A DNA stretch of 64,000 nucleotides from Nonomuraea cavernae. GTDB taxonomy: Bacteria; Actinomycetota; Actinomycetes; Streptosporangiales; Streptosporangiaceae. Made by a program: the position numbers and the translations under genes. The notes under the pieces were generated by a model that did not search any database, had not been told where the DNA came from, and was given only the letters and a program-made list of their open reading frames with translations. Below are positions 53,079 to 61,897 of the stretch, in pieces; positions within the stretch are counted from its first letter, which is position 1; each line of letters begins with the position of its first letter. The stretch spans positions 124,001 through 188,000 of the forward strand of contig NZ_BMNH01000007.1 of the NCBI RefSeq assembly GCF_014646355.1. Reading direction: 5' to 3'.

Positions 53079-53942
53079 ATGTCCGAAGATCTGAGCTCGG
53101 CCGAAGGCGCACAGGACCGGGCTCCGGCCGGCATCGAGATCAGCAAGCCGAGCATCGCGCGGGTCTACGACTACATGCTGGGCGGCAAGGACAACTTCGC
53201 CTCCGACCGCAAGGTCGCCGAGATGGCCCTCCAGATCGCGCCGGACGCCCCCGAGGCCGCGCGGGCCAACCGTGAGTTCCTCCGCCGGGTCGTGCGCCAC
53301 CTGGCGGCCGAAGCGGGCATCCGGCAGTTCGTGGACATCGGCTCGGGCCTCCCCACCCAGGGAAACGTGCACGAGATCGCCCAAGGCGTTGACCCGCGGG
53401 CGCGGGTGGTCTATGTCGACAACGACCCGATCGTTCTCGTGCACGGCCGCGCCCTGCTGGCCAAGAACGACACCACGACGGTCATCCAGGCCGACATCCG
53501 CCAGGCCGACGACATCCTGAGCCATCCGGAGCTGCGCCGGCTCGTCGACTTCTCGCAACCCGTCGCCCTGCTGCTCTTCTCGATCCTGCATCATCTCAAC
53601 GACGCCGAGGACCCCGAGGGAATCGCCGCCCGGCTCAGGAACGCGCTGCCTCCGGGCAGCTACCTGGCCATCTCCCACTTCCACAATCCGGGTGCCGCCC
53701 GGCCCGAGATCGCCGAGCAGGCGGCGTCGGCCGAGAAGCTGTTCAACGAGAACCTGGGCACCGGCCGCTGGCGCTTCCACGACGAGATCCTCGCCTACTT
53801 CGGGGACTTCGAGGTCCTCGCCCCCGGCCTGGTGCCGGTGGCCGAGTGGCGACCCGGCCCCGACGACCGGGCCGCGCAGGGCATCACGTACCACACCCTG
53901 GTGGGAGGCGTCGCCCGCAAGCCGGGCCCGGAACCGGCCTGA
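53079..53942 (+). CDS. DUF574 S-adenosyl methyltransferase
   Basis: A 287-residue protein of the actinobacterial DUF574/Methyltransf_19 family. Conserved opening KPSIARVYDYMLGGKDNFASDR, the SAM-binding loop FVDIGSGLPTQGNVHEIAQ with VVYVDNDPIVL, and VALLLFSILHHL. Substrates are unknown; many copies exist per genome in actinomycetes, often next to regulators. ATG 53079 has GGAGGA upstream. Confidence 0.92.
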   Translation: MSEDLSSAEGAQDRAPAGIEISKPSIARVYDYMLGGKDNFASDRKVAEMALQIAPDAPEAARANREFLRRVVRHLAAEAGIRQFVDIGSGLPTQGNVHEIAQGVDPRARVVYVDNDPIVLVHGRALLAKNDTTTVIQADIRQADDILSHPELRRLVDFSQPVALLLFSILHHLNDAEDPEGIAARLRNALPPGSYLAISHFHNPGAARPEIAEQAASAEKLFNENLGTGRWRFHDEILAYFGDFEVLAPGLVPVAEWRPGPDDRAAQGITYHTLVGGVARKPGPEPA

Positions 53943-53980
53943 GCCGTGATCATGCCCGACCTCTCGGCTCTCTCCGCGGC

Positions 53981-55237
53981 TCAGCCGAAGCTGGCGTGCG
54001 GTGCGCTGGTGCCCTGGGGCACGCGGGCCGGGCCGGACGCGCCGGGACGGACATCGAAGTCGAAGATCGCGGTGGGCAGGTAGACGGTGGCGCAGGAGTT
54101 GGGGATGTCCACCACTCCCGACAGCCGACCCTCGATCGGCGCCGCGCCGAGCAACAGATATGCCTGCTCAGGGCTGTAGCCGAAGGTCGTCAGGTAGTCG
54201 ATCGCGTGCAGGCAGGCGCGCTGGTAGGACAGCTGCGAGTCGAGGTAGCGCTGCTCGCCGTCCAGCGTGACGGACGTCCCGGAGAACGCGAGCCACTCGC
54301 TGTACTGGGGGGCGGTGCGGCCCGGCATGAAGATGGCGTTCTCGCCGACGCGGTACGTCTCCATGCCGCCCTTGATGAGGTCGACGTGCAGGTCGATGAA
54401 GCCGCCCATCTCGATGGCGCCGCAGAAGGTGATCTCGCCGTCGCCCTGCGAGAAGTGCAGGTCGCCGACCGACAGGTTCGCGCCGGAGACGAACACCGGA
54501 TAGAAGATGCGGGAGCCCTTGGTCAGGTTCTTGATGTCCTGGTTGCCGCCGTTCTCCCGGGGCGGCGCGGTGCGGGCGGCCTCGCCGGCGACCCGGCCGA
54601 ACTCCGATGAGGGCACCGACCCGAGGACTGCGTCCTGAGGCTCGGGGGGCAGGGCCAGCGGCGGCACTCTCTGCGGGTCGGTGGCGATCAGCGCGCCCTC
54701 CCGGGAGTTCCATTTCGCCAGCAGCTCCGCCGACGGCGCGGTGCCCATGAGGCCGGGGTGGACGATGCCGATGAACGACACCGCCGGGATGTGGCGTGAT
54801 GTGGCCTCCTGACCGGAGAAGTCCCAGATCGCCTTGTAGGCATCGGGGAACTGCTCGGTGAGGAACCCGCCGCCGTTCTTGGTGGGGAAGACGCCGGTGT
54901 AGCCCCAGCCCTGGCCGGCCAGCGGGCCGCTGTCCTCCTGCGGAATGGGCCCCACGTCCAGGATGTCCACGATCAGCAGGTCGCCCGGCTCGGCCCCCTC
55001 GACCGCGAAGGGGCCGCTGAGCGCGTGCACCGTCGTCAGCGGGGCGTCACGGATGTCCTCGGCGGAGTCGTCGTTGTGGATCGCGCCGTCGAACCACTCC
55101 CGGCAGTGGACCCGGAAGCTGTCGCCCGGCTTGACCCGTGCCACCGGCGGGATCTCGGGATGCCAACGGTTGTGACCGATCTTGGCCTGGTCGGTGAACT
55201 TCTTGGTCGAGTCGAGCGGGAAGATCAGCTCTGGCAC
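53981..55237 (-). CDS. fmdA: Formamidase/acetamidase
   Basis: A 418-residue FmdA family enzyme hydrolysing short amides to ammonia and the acid. Conserved: the start VPELIFPLDSTKKFTDQAKIGHNRWHPEIPP, DLLIVDILDVGP, GWGYTGVFPTKNGGGFL, VSGANLSVGDLHFSQGDGE and the SYQRACLHAIDYL near the end. GTG 55237 with AAGGAA is chosen because upstream codons are unrelated. It pairs with fmdB 28 bp upstream. Confidence 0.95.
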   Translation of the reverse strand: MPELIFPLDSTKKFTDQAKIGHNRWHPEIPPVARVKPGDSFRVHCREWFDGAIHNDDSAEDIRDAPLTTVHALSGPFAVEGAEPGDLLIVDILDVGPIPQEDSGPLAGQGWGYTGVFPTKNGGGFLTEQFPDAYKAIWDFSGQEATSRHIPAVSFIGIVHPGLMGTAPSAELLAKWNSREGALIATDPQRVPPLALPPEPQDAVLGSVPSSEFGRVAGEAARTAPPRENGGNQDIKNLTKGSRIFYPVFVSGANLSVGDLHFSQGDGEITFCGAIEMGGFIDLHVDLIKGGMETYRVGENAIFMPGRTAPQYSEWLAFSGTSVTLDGEQRYLDSQLSYQRACLHAIDYLTTFGYSPEQAYLLLGAAPIEGRLSGVVDIPNSCATVYLPTAIFDFDVRPGASGPARVPQGTSAPHASFG

Positions 55238-55265
55238 GGCTGGATTCCTTTCGGCACAGGGACGG

Positions 55266-55547
55266 TCACGGGCGCGGCAGGCGTCTGGTGGCGGGATGGG
55301 TGGCCACCGCCCCCACGGCGCGGCGCCGTGGCAGGGACGTGACGACTTCGGGCTCGGAGGCGCTGCGCTCCGCGCGTCGCAACTGGGCCGACACGGCAGC
55401 CGGAGTGCGCGTGAGCATCGGCGGCGAGAACACCCGGACCGAGGTCGCTCCGCAGTCCGGGCACGGCATATCAGCCGGTGCGCTGCCGATCGGAAATGCG
55501 GCATCAATGTCGGAGCAGTGCGGACAGCGATAGCCATATATCGCCAT
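55266..55547 (-). CDS. fmdB: FmdB-type zinc-ribbon regulator
   Basis: A 93-residue protein with the FmdB zinc ribbon at the start: CPHC (8-11) and CPDC (about 30-33). The remainder is basic and unstructured. In Methylophilus FmdB is proposed to regulate fmdA; the order fmdB-fmdA is conserved here. ATG 55547 starts MAIYGYRC as in the family. Confidence 0.9.
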   Translation of the reverse strand: MAIYGYRCPHCSDIDAAFPIGSAPADMPCPDCGATSVRVFSPPMLTRTPAAVSAQLRRAERSASEPEVVTSLPRRRAVGAVATHPATRRLPRP

Positions 55548-55823
55548 AGCAAACGCCCTTCGCGCGAATTCCAACAAAAGCCTCCCCAGGCCACGACGTC
55601 TCTCTCGACGCGACCTGGGGAAACAGCCTCAGAACCGGATACATATGCAACTTAACGCGCGAATGAGCTGCAATCGATCTCACTTCCGCCAAGCTTGCTC
55701 GCGGAGTAAGGCAGTTCGCTGAGTCCCTAGGCAAAACCCATGCAACGTACCTGCCAGCTGTGCATGCCCGAAGCCTCGGGTGATAGGTCAGCGCCCCCGA
55801 GTCTCCCTGTTACGGAGTCCGGC

Positions 55824-56396
55824 TCACCGCCCTGCCCAGAACGGGTCCCGGCCGATGAAACCGAGCAGTCTGGTCTGGGCGTCCGCACCGGCGGGCACCT
55901 CGACCGGGGCACCGTACTGGCCGGAAGCGCGCAGAGCCTCCTCCATCTGCTCCATCTGGGCGAGAAGCCGAGCACAGAACTCGGGGTCCAGCCGGTCGTC
56001 CTGGCCGGTGGCCCTGGAGAGATCCCAGGTGTGCATGAACACGTCAACGGTGTAGAACTGGTCGATCGCAGCCGCCACAGGCAGGCTGCCGACGTGTCGG
56101 TTGACGAGTTCCCGGTGCGCCGTCGCCGCGTCGTCCAGCACCGCCTGCACGCCGTCGCAGTGCACCTGCCACGCGGCGACCGGGTCCTCATCCACCGACG
56201 CTCCCTGGGGCAGCTCGATGCCGGCGCCGGAGGCGAGAAACCCGGGGAACCATTCGGTCAGGTGACGCACGACGTCGCGGGCGGCCCAACCGGCGACCGG
56301 CGACGGCGCGTCCCAGGATCGGACGCCTCGGACCCGGTCCGTGAACAGCCCGGCGACCTGCCGGTGCCGCTCGGCCGGGTGATCAGACAGCACCAT
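55824..56396 (-). CDS. TIGR03086-type DinB-like protein
   Basis: A 190-residue mycothiol-dependent maleylpyruvate isomerase-like N-terminal fold. It has the DinB four-helix pattern with metal-binding residues visible as VRHLTEWFPGF, the H in HRELVNRHVG and DVFMHTWDLSRA. Function: thiol-dependent enzyme or stress protein, unclear. Its 5' end overlaps the SRPBCC gene by 14 bp, so they are one transcript. Confidence 0.88.
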   Translation of the reverse strand: MVLSDHPAERHRQVAGLFTDRVRGVRSWDAPSPVAGWAARDVVRHLTEWFPGFLASGAGIELPQGASVDEDPVAAWQVHCDGVQAVLDDAATAHRELVNRHVGSLPVAAAIDQFYTVDVFMHTWDLSRATGQDDRLDPEFCARLLAQMEQMEEALRASGQYGAPVEVPAGADAQTRLLGFIGRDPFWAGR

Positions 56397-56865
56397 CGGC
56401 GAGCATCCTCTCCAGCTTCGCGTAACCCTCGTTCACACCGATCTCCATACCGCTGCGCAGCCACGCGTCGCGGCCTTCGAAACTGTCGACCAACGCCTGC
56501 GTCCGCAGCCGGGTACGGCCGCCGCCCAGGTCCTCGAACCACAACGTCTCCAGCGTGACTCCGTCGGGATCGCCCTCGTACGTCAAGGTCTGCACGATGC
56601 GGTCCGGCCTCACCTCGTGGAAGCAGCCATGGAAGCCGTACTCCGTGCCGTCCTGCGCCGAGACGTACCGCCAGCTGCCGCCGGTACGGGCGTCCCAGTG
56701 CTCGATCCGGGTGGCCAGGGCGTGGGGGCCCACCCAACGGGCGAACAACTCGGGATCGGTGTGGGCGCGGAACAATTGCTCGGGCGTCGCCGCGAAGTCA
56801 CGTGTTGTCAGGATGATCGGCAGCTTCGGGTCGACTTCGATGACCGTCTCCGTGAACCTGTCCAT
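56383..56865 (-). CDS. SRPBCC/AHSA1-type protein
   Basis: A 160-residue START-like protein (TTRDFAATPEQLFRAHTDPELFARWVGPHAL; DGTEYGFHGCFHEVRPDRIVQTLTYEG; SGMEIGVNEGYAKLERML). It is a parallel of the protein at 43008. Its 5' end overlaps the upstream ArsR gene by 68 bp, so expression is linked to ArsR. Confidence 0.92.
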   Translation of the reverse strand: MDRFTETVIEVDPKLPIILTTRDFAATPEQLFRAHTDPELFARWVGPHALATRIEHWDARTGGSWRYVSAQDGTEYGFHGCFHEVRPDRIVQTLTYEGDPDGVTLETLWFEDLGGGRTRLRTQALVDSFEGRDAWLRSGMEIGVNEGYAKLERMLADGAV

Positions 56866-57208
56866 GCTCGTCTCCGTTCATCTCCGCCAGGACGGCGTCA
56901 AGGCGGCGGTTGCGCTGCTCGACGCGGTCCCGGTGGCGCTCGATCCAGGTGTCCATCAGGTCGAGGGCCTGGACCTCCAGGCGCACCGGCCGGGGCTGCG
57001 GCCCTCGCGGCCGGCTGATGAGCCCGGCGTCCTCGAGCACCCGCAGGTGCTTGTAGACGGCCTGCAGCGTCATCCGGTACGGCTCAGCCAACTGACTCAC
57101 AGTCGCGTCGCCCTCGGCGAGCCGGGCCACCATGTCGCGCCGAGTCGGATCGGCGAGGGCGGCGAAGACCCGGGACAGCGTGTCCGTGGTCGTCTCCCTT
57201 ACTTTCAA
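56798..57208 (-). CDS. ArsR/SdpR-like regulator
   Basis: A winged-helix repressor (RVFAALADPTRRDMVARLAEGDATVSQLAEPYRMTLQAVYKHLRVLE) of about 136 residues. The start is uncertain: no ATG or GTG suits the conserved N-terminus, and TTG 57208 is the best candidate. The operator overlaps this start. Two copies of TTTCAACC-N4-GGTTGAAA lie at 57203-57222 and 57249-57268 and mark autoregulation of the ArsR-SRPBCC-TIGR03086 operon. Confidence 0.88.
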   Translation of the reverse strand: MKVRETTTDTLSRVFAALADPTRRDMVARLAEGDATVSQLAEPYRMTLQAVYKHLRVLEDAGLISRPRGPQPRPVRLEVQALDLMDTWIERHRDRVEQRNRRLDAVLAEMNGDEHGQVHGDGHRSRPEAADHPDNT

Positions 57209-57268
57209 CCCAACGGTTGAAAGGACCGTAGACCGTGGGCCGCCCATCGGTCAACCCAGCGGTTGAAA
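57203..57268. promoter_or_regulatory. Two ArsR inverted-repeat operators
   Basis: TTTCAACC-CAAC-GGTTGAAA (57203-57222) is a perfect inverted repeat. GGTCAACCCAGCGGTTGAAA (57249-57268) is a near-copy with arms TCAACC/GGTTGA. They start 46 bp apart. On the minus strand the second contains a -35-like TTGACC. The first overlaps the putative ArsR start. Confidence 0.75.
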
Positions 57269-57563
57269 GCGCTGCGTGCGCGCGGATCAGATGGTCGACC
57301 ACGCCCGGGCCGGGCCGTGGCAGGCGGACGAGCTCAGAGCCTGACGATCTCAGGATGACCGCGCCGTCGCCGCAGGGGATGGGACGCAGATTGACGCGGG
57401 GGTCGCCGGTCGGCGGCGCGTTGACGAGCTCGTCGAGTGTGACCCCGTGGGCGCGAGCCAACGGAAGCAGCTGCTCAAGCGTGGGGCGTCGCAGGCCCGC
57501 CTCAAGCCGGGACAAGGTGCTGGTGGAGATGCCGGTCTCCTGCGCGAGGTCGGCGAGCGCCAT
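57240..57563 (-). pseudogene. Truncated XRE-type regulator
   Basis: From ATG 57563 the HTH is intact (MALADLAQETGISTSTLSRL and EAGLRRPTLEQLLPLARAHG) and continues as the linker of XRE-cupin proteins (VTLDELVNAPPTGDPRVNLRP). The cupin domain that should follow is missing; the frame runs on into the ArsR operator region with unrelated residues. The homologous N-terminus also extends upstream (RLRLRRD) beyond the ATG but hits a stop, so the gene is likely damaged at both ends. Confidence 0.6.
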
Positions 57564-57831
57564 GTCCCGACGCAGCCGAAGGCGTTTAGCGGCCCGACAG
57601 CGTCAAGAGTGCGGTCTGTGGCTTCGCCCACCCCGCCAATTCGCCATTCGGCAACGACGTTTGCGCGTCCGCCTTCCTTGCCAGCACCATGAACCACGAA
57701 CCGAGGAACGCACCGCGAAGGGGTGCACGATCCGCGGGTCAGCCCGGCGGAGCCGTTGGCACCTTGGCCGTGACGAGGTCACCGGCCACGGCGGACGGAT
57801 CCGCGCAGCCTCGCGACGAGGAGGACAACTG

Positions 57832-58467
57832 TTGACGTACGAATTCGACAAGGACTTCTGGGAGCGGCACTGGCAACAGGGACGAGATGGTGGCCCCGGC
57901 TCCATGGGCGGCAATCCGCCGAACCCGTACCTCGCTCGTGAGACCAGCGGCCTGACACCGGGCACGGCGCTGGATGCGGGGTGCGGCGGCGGCGCCGAGG
58001 CGATCTGGCTCGCCTCCCATGGCTGGCACGTCACCGCGGCCGACATCTCGTCCGAGGCCCTTGCTCGCGCCGCCGAGCGCGCGGCGACGAGCGGAGCCTC
58101 CGAGCGCTTGCGGTGGGTCGAGGCGGATCTGAGCGTCTGGAGCCCGGACGTACGGTTCGACCTGGTCATGACCCACTACGCCCACCCGGCGATGCCCCAG
58201 TTGGAGTTCTACGACCGGCTGGCGGGTTGGGTGGCCCCCGGCGGCACGCTGCTCATCGTGGGGCACCTGCGCACCCAGGGCGCTACCGGCCACGGGCACC
58301 ACCCTCCCGCCGAAGCGTCGGCCACCTCCACGTCCATCACCGCGCGCCTGAACGGCACGGAGTGGGAGATCGTCACCGCCGAAGAACACCTCCGCACACT
58401 CACCGGCCACGGCGACCGAGCCGTCCCCCTTCACGACGTCGTCGTACGCGCCACCCACCGCCGTTGA
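57832..58467 (+). CDS. Class I SAM-dependent methyltransferase
   Basis: A 211-residue methyltransferase with motif I LDAGCGGGAEAIWLASHGW near residue 45 and motif II WVEADLSVW. Substrate unknown. TTG 57832 is chosen because GAGGAGG lies 6-9 nt upstream and residues before it (back to 57235) come from other reading material. The MLTYEFDKDFWERHWQ start is typical of small cytosolic methyltransferases in actinomycetes. Confidence 0.88.
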   Translation: MTYEFDKDFWERHWQQGRDGGPGSMGGNPPNPYLARETSGLTPGTALDAGCGGGAEAIWLASHGWHVTAADISSEALARAAERAATSGASERLRWVEADLSVWSPDVRFDLVMTHYAHPAMPQLEFYDRLAGWVAPGGTLLIVGHLRTQGATGHGHHPPAEASATSTSITARLNGTEWEIVTAEEHLRTLTGHGDRAVPLHDVVVRATHRR

Positions 58468-58557
58468 TCACACCATCCGACGCCGCACCGGCGGGTACGA
58501 CAGGAGGCCGACTTCCGTCGTAGGCTGAATCCCGCGCGTGACGGACGGGAGGCCGGA

Positions 58558-59292
58558 GTGACCGAGACGACCGTGGTCGAGGTGATGGCCGAGCTGGCCG
58601 ACCTCGAGGACCCGAAGATACGCGAGGTGAACGAGAAACACGGCGACGATCACGGTGTGAACCTCGGCAAGCTGCGCGCGCTCGCGAAGCGGCTGAAGAC
58701 GCGGCAGGAGCTCGCGTGCCGGCTCTGGGAGACGGGTGACACCGCGGCGAGACTGCTGGCGACCCTGATCTGCCGTCCGAAGGCGTTCGAGCGTGACGAG
58801 TTGGACGCCATGATGCGCGAGGCGCGCACACCCAAGGTGCACGACTGGCTCGTGAACTACGTGGTGAAGAAGAACCCGCACGCCGAGGAGCTGCGCCAGG
58901 TCTGGTCCGCCGATCCGGATCCAGTGGTCGCGAGCGCCGGCTGGGCGCTGACCACCGAACGCGTGGCGAAGAAGCCCGACGGCCTCGACCTCGCAGGACT
59001 GCTCGACGTCATCGAGGCCGAGATGAAGGACGCCCCGGATCGCCTGCAGTGGGCGATGAACCACTGCCTGGCTCAGATCGGCATCGAGTACGCCGAGCAC
59101 CGCGCCCGTGCGATCGACATCGGTGAGCGCCTGGAGGTGCTCAAGGACTACCCGACTTCGCCGGGCTGCACGTCGCCGTTCGCACCCATCTGGATCAACG
59201 AGATCGTGCGCCGACAGCATGGCGATGAGAGCCAGACACCCCTGCCGACCGGCGCGGCCATGGCTCCCGCCAGGAGCCCCGGCTCGATGTAG
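58558..59292 (+). CDS. DNA alkylation repair protein (AlkD-like HEAT repeats)
   Basis: A 244-residue all-helical protein with HEAT-like repeats (GKLRALAKRLKTRQELACRLWETGDTAARLLATLI; WLVNYVVKKNPHAEELRQVWS; VVASAGWALTTERVAKK). This matches AlkD/AlkC family glycosylase-like proteins that excise alkylated bases. GTG 58558 with GGGAGG upstream is the start. The C-terminus is a short Ser/Pro-rich tail. Confidence 0.85.
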   Translation: MTETTVVEVMAELADLEDPKIREVNEKHGDDHGVNLGKLRALAKRLKTRQELACRLWETGDTAARLLATLICRPKAFERDELDAMMREARTPKVHDWLVNYVVKKNPHAEELRQVWSADPDPVVASAGWALTTERVAKKPDGLDLAGLLDVIEAEMKDAPDRLQWAMNHCLAQIGIEYAEHRARAIDIGERLEVLKDYPTSPGCTSPFAPIWINEIVRRQHGDESQTPLPTGAAMAPARSPGSM

Positions 59293-59403
59293 CGAGCGTG
59301 GGCCGCCGTACCGAGTGCCGGCATTCGTCAGTACGTCGACATGCGGGTTCTGACGCCGCTGCCGACGGACTGACCGTTCAGTGGGCCCCACCCGAGAAGA
59401 GGG

Positions 59404-60177
59404 TCACAATCCGGCACCACCGGTCGCGTCGATCACCCTGCCGGTCACCCAGCGAGCCTCGCCGGAGGCAAGGAATGCCACGATGTCGGCGATGTCTTCG
59501 GGCTGCCCGACCCGGCCCAGCGCGGCCAGCGACGCGGCGTGCGCCTCGGCTTCCGCGTTGCCGCGCAGCCATCCCGCGTTGACGTCGGTATCCACGATTC
59601 CGGGGGCCACCGAGTTCGCCGTGATGCCCCGCGGGCCCAGTTGCTTGGCCAGGTTGAGGGTGAAGGTGTCCAGGGCCCCCTTGGTGGAGCTGTAGGCGAT
59701 GATCTCCGGCATGGCCAGGCGGGCCGCGCCGCTGGAGATGTTGATGATCCGCCCGCCGTCGCGCAGCCGGCTCAGCCCCTGCTGCAGGATGAAGAACGGT
59801 GCCCGGACGTTCACCGCGAAGACCTCGTCGAACTCCTCTTCGGTGAGCGAGGCCAGGTCTGAGCTGCGGCCGATGCCGGCGTTGTTGACGATGATGTCGA
59901 CGCCCGCCCGGAGCGAGTGCCGTTGGGTCTGGGCGTCGAAGGCGGCCCACAGCGCGGCCGCGTCGCCGTGCCTGCCCAGCTCGGCCCGGATCGCGAACGC
60001 CCGGCCGCCGTCCTTGCCGATTGTTTGGACGACCTCGTCGGCCGCGGCTTGATCGCGGGCGAAGGCGACGGCCACGACCGCGCCCTCCCGGCCGAGCCGC
60101 TCGGCGATGGCCCGCCCGATCCCCCTGCTGCCGCCGGTGACCAGCGCCACCTTGTCGTCCAGCCTGCGTCCGCCCAT
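59404..60177 (-). CDS. Short-chain dehydrogenase/reductase
   Basis: A 257-residue NAD(P)-dependent oxidoreductase. Cofactor motif TGGSRGIG (14-21), NNAG near 98, catalytic Ser/Tyr/Lys (INISSGAARL and YSSTKGAL). Substrate unknown. It diverges from the TetR gene at 60262, with two matching operators between them, so it is likely the TetR target. Confidence 0.93.
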   Translation of the reverse strand: MGGRRLDDKVALVTGGSRGIGRAIAERLGREGAVVAVAFARDQAAADEVVQTIGKDGGRAFAIRAELGRHGDAAALWAAFDAQTQRHSLRAGVDIIVNNAGIGRSSDLASLTEEEFDEVFAVNVRAPFFILQQGLSRLRDGGRIINISSGAARLAMPEIIAYSSTKGALDTFTLNLAKQLGPRGITANSVAPGIVDTDVNAGWLRGNAEAEAHAASLAALGRVGQPEDIADIVAFLASGEARWVTGRVIDATGGAGL

Positions 60178-60197
60178 GATGTGCTACCTCCTATTTC

Positions 60198-60250
60198 TTG
60201 AGTGATTGCTCAACAATCACGCTAGCATGATTTTTTGAGTGAACGCTCTA
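60198..60250. promoter_or_regulatory. Two TetR operators in the SDR/TetR interval
   Basis: TTGAGTGATTGCTCAA (60198-60213) and TTGAGTGAACGCTCTA (60235-60250) share the TTGAGTGA-N-CTCAA design, the classic site for this TetR subgroup. Start points are 37 bp apart, and the pair covers the SDR and TetR promoters. Confidence 0.8.
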
Positions 60251-60261
60251 GAATGTGAGGC

Positions 60262-60891
60262 ATGAGTAAAGCAGGCACGGCACGGGGCCGTCCGCGCACG
60301 TTCGACCGTGACGTGGCACTCGCCGCAGCCACGCGACTGTTCTGGGAGCACGGCTACGAGGCCACCTCGCTCAACGAGCTCACCGAGGCGATGGGCATCC
60401 GGCCAGGCAGCCTGTACGCCGCCTTCGGCGGCAAGAAGGCGCTGTTCAAGGAGGTCGTGCACGCCTACGCCCGCTCGCCCGTCGGCGCGTTCATCGGCCT
60501 CGCCCTCCACGAGGAGCCCACGGCTTACCAGGCTTTCGCTCGCATCCTGCGCGAGGCCGCGACGATCTACCCCGACCCCTCCCACCCCGCCGGCTGCCTG
60601 ACCATCACCGCCGCCACCAACGTCACCGTCCAGGACGCCGAGATAGCAGCGTTCCTGCGCGATCTGCGCAACGCCAACCTCGCGGTCTTCCAGGACCGCC
60701 TGCGCACCGCTCAGCAGGACGGCGAACTACCCCCATACGCCGATCCCCGTGCGCTGGCCGGCTACTTCGCCGCCGTCATCCAAGGAATGTCGCAGCGCGC
60801 CCGGGACGGAGCCGACGCGACCGAACTCGCCGACATCGCCGAACTGGCCCTGGCCGCATGGCCGAGACGTGGGCCAGGTCCGCCAAGCTGA
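60262..60891 (+). CDS. TetR family repressor
   Basis: A 209-residue TetR regulator. HTH at about 20-60 (RDVALAAATRLFWEHGYEATSLNELTEAMG and SLYAAFGGKKALFKEV). The C-terminal domain resembles TetR_C_16 (HPAGCLTITAATNVTVQDAEI). Represses the divergent SDR and probably itself. ATG 60262 follows a TGAGG. Confidence 0.93.
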   Translation: MSKAGTARGRPRTFDRDVALAAATRLFWEHGYEATSLNELTEAMGIRPGSLYAAFGGKKALFKEVVHAYARSPVGAFIGLALHEEPTAYQAFARILREAATIYPDPSHPAGCLTITAATNVTVQDAEIAAFLRDLRNANLAVFQDRLRTAQQDGELPPYADPRALAGYFAAVIQGMSQRARDGADATELADIAELALAAWPRRGPGPPS

Positions 60892-61180
60892 CCCACAGCC
60901 TCAAGTGGCCAAGGTCATCCACCACGCGCTTCAGTGCTCAACGAGTTGCTAAGACCACGGGTCATGGCAAGAGAGTGCAGCATGACGAGCGGAGACCGGC
61001 CGAATAGTCGGACGCCGTGAGTCTCGCCGGATACGCCGCCGATGAATCCCGCCGCGCCCAGCTCGGCATCGGCTTCGCCACGTACCGCCGCAACTGACGC
61101 CCGCCACCGAGCTCGGCGCCGCCGGGGTCGCCGAGCTCGCAGCCATCGAGGGCCGAATTCGTGCCGGAGTCGGACCGCCG
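60892..61180. other. Intergenic with short gene relic
   Basis: No gene can be supported in 289 bp. A short plus-strand stretch from 61018 reads as a plausible C-terminus (LAGYAADESRRAQLGIGFAT ending at TGA 61097), and one downstream reads ELGAAGVAELAAIEGRIRAG; these look like remnants of a gene but I do not recognise it. Confidence 0.35.
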
Positions 61181-61672
61181 TCAGCACCCGTCGCGGTTGT
61201 TCCAGCTGCCCACCGTTGTGTAGTAAGGGCCGGCGCTGCTGGGCGGGAGAGCTCCGCTGCTCTTCTGGCGTCCCACCCGTACGGTGATCATGCAGATGCG
61301 CTGCCCGGTGGACGGGAGACTCACCGAGACCCATTTGTCCACGCCGTTGCACTCCAGACGGGTGTGCGTCTGCACGGGTTCGTAGCTGTACTCGTCGATC
61401 CAGCCTGCCGCGCAGTATCCGTCCGTGGCGAAGTCCTTGAGCCAGAACGAGACCGTCACCCGTGCCCCATAGTCGGTCCAGTACAGTTCCCCCTCGCCGA
61501 GGCGGGCGACATTCCGCCATACGCCATTCACGGAGCCCGCGTGAAGCGTGTACGGGATGGGATCCCGATGCCAGGAGTCGGCGGCGCCGGACGCGACAGC
61601 CGGGCTGGGCGCGAAAAGAGGAAACGCGAGGCAAAGGGCCCCTGCCAGCCGAATGATCGAACGCATTGTCAT
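61181..61672 (-). CDS. Secreted protein of unknown function
   Basis: A 163-residue exported protein: signal peptide about 1-28 (IRLAGALCLAFPLFAPSPAVASG), then a Trp/Tyr/Gly-rich beta domain (LYWTDYGARVTVSFWLKDFATDGYC; CNGVDKWVSVSLPSTGQRICMI) with five cysteines probably forming disulfides. No family recognised. ATG 61672 could also be 61666. Confidence 0.75.
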   Translation of the reverse strand: MTMRSIIRLAGALCLAFPLFAPSPAVASGAADSWHRDPIPYTLHAGSVNGVWRNVARLGEGELYWTDYGARVTVSFWLKDFATDGYCAAGWIDEYSYEPVQTHTRLECNGVDKWVSVSLPSTGQRICMITVRVGRQKSSGALPPSSAGPYYTTVGSWNNRDGC

Positions 61673-61803
61673 ATCCTCTCGATTGCGGACCCCGGTTTCT
61701 TCCTGGGATCGTGAGCCGGGCCCACGCCGTTGTCGATGTCATTCGGTTGTGTCCGAAACACCCAGCTCCGGGCAGGTCAGGGCCTGGAACGCGCCAACAG
61801 CAC

Positions 61804-61850
61804 ATGAACGGCGAACGTCATTCAGAATGCTGATGAACGGCAAACGTCAC
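61804..61850 (+). promoter_or_regulatory. 18-bp direct repeats upstream of the winged-helix gene
   Basis: ATGAACGGCGAACGTCAT (61804-61821) and ATGAACGGCAAACGTCAC (61833-61850) have two differences and start 29 bp apart, 48-94 bp before the gene at 61898. Candidate activator or repressor sites. Confidence 0.5.
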
Positions 61851-61897
61851 CCGAAAGAGTAAGAGAGTCCGGCACCCTGCATCGGAGGGCCCCGCTC

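Noticed and set aside
55578..55823. A short gene between fmdB and the TIGR03086 gene
   Set aside because: Only short frames with no ribosome site or recognisable features.
60990..61180. Small gene between TetR and the secreted protein
   Set aside because: Short protein-like fragments without a ribosome site or full domain; treated as relics.
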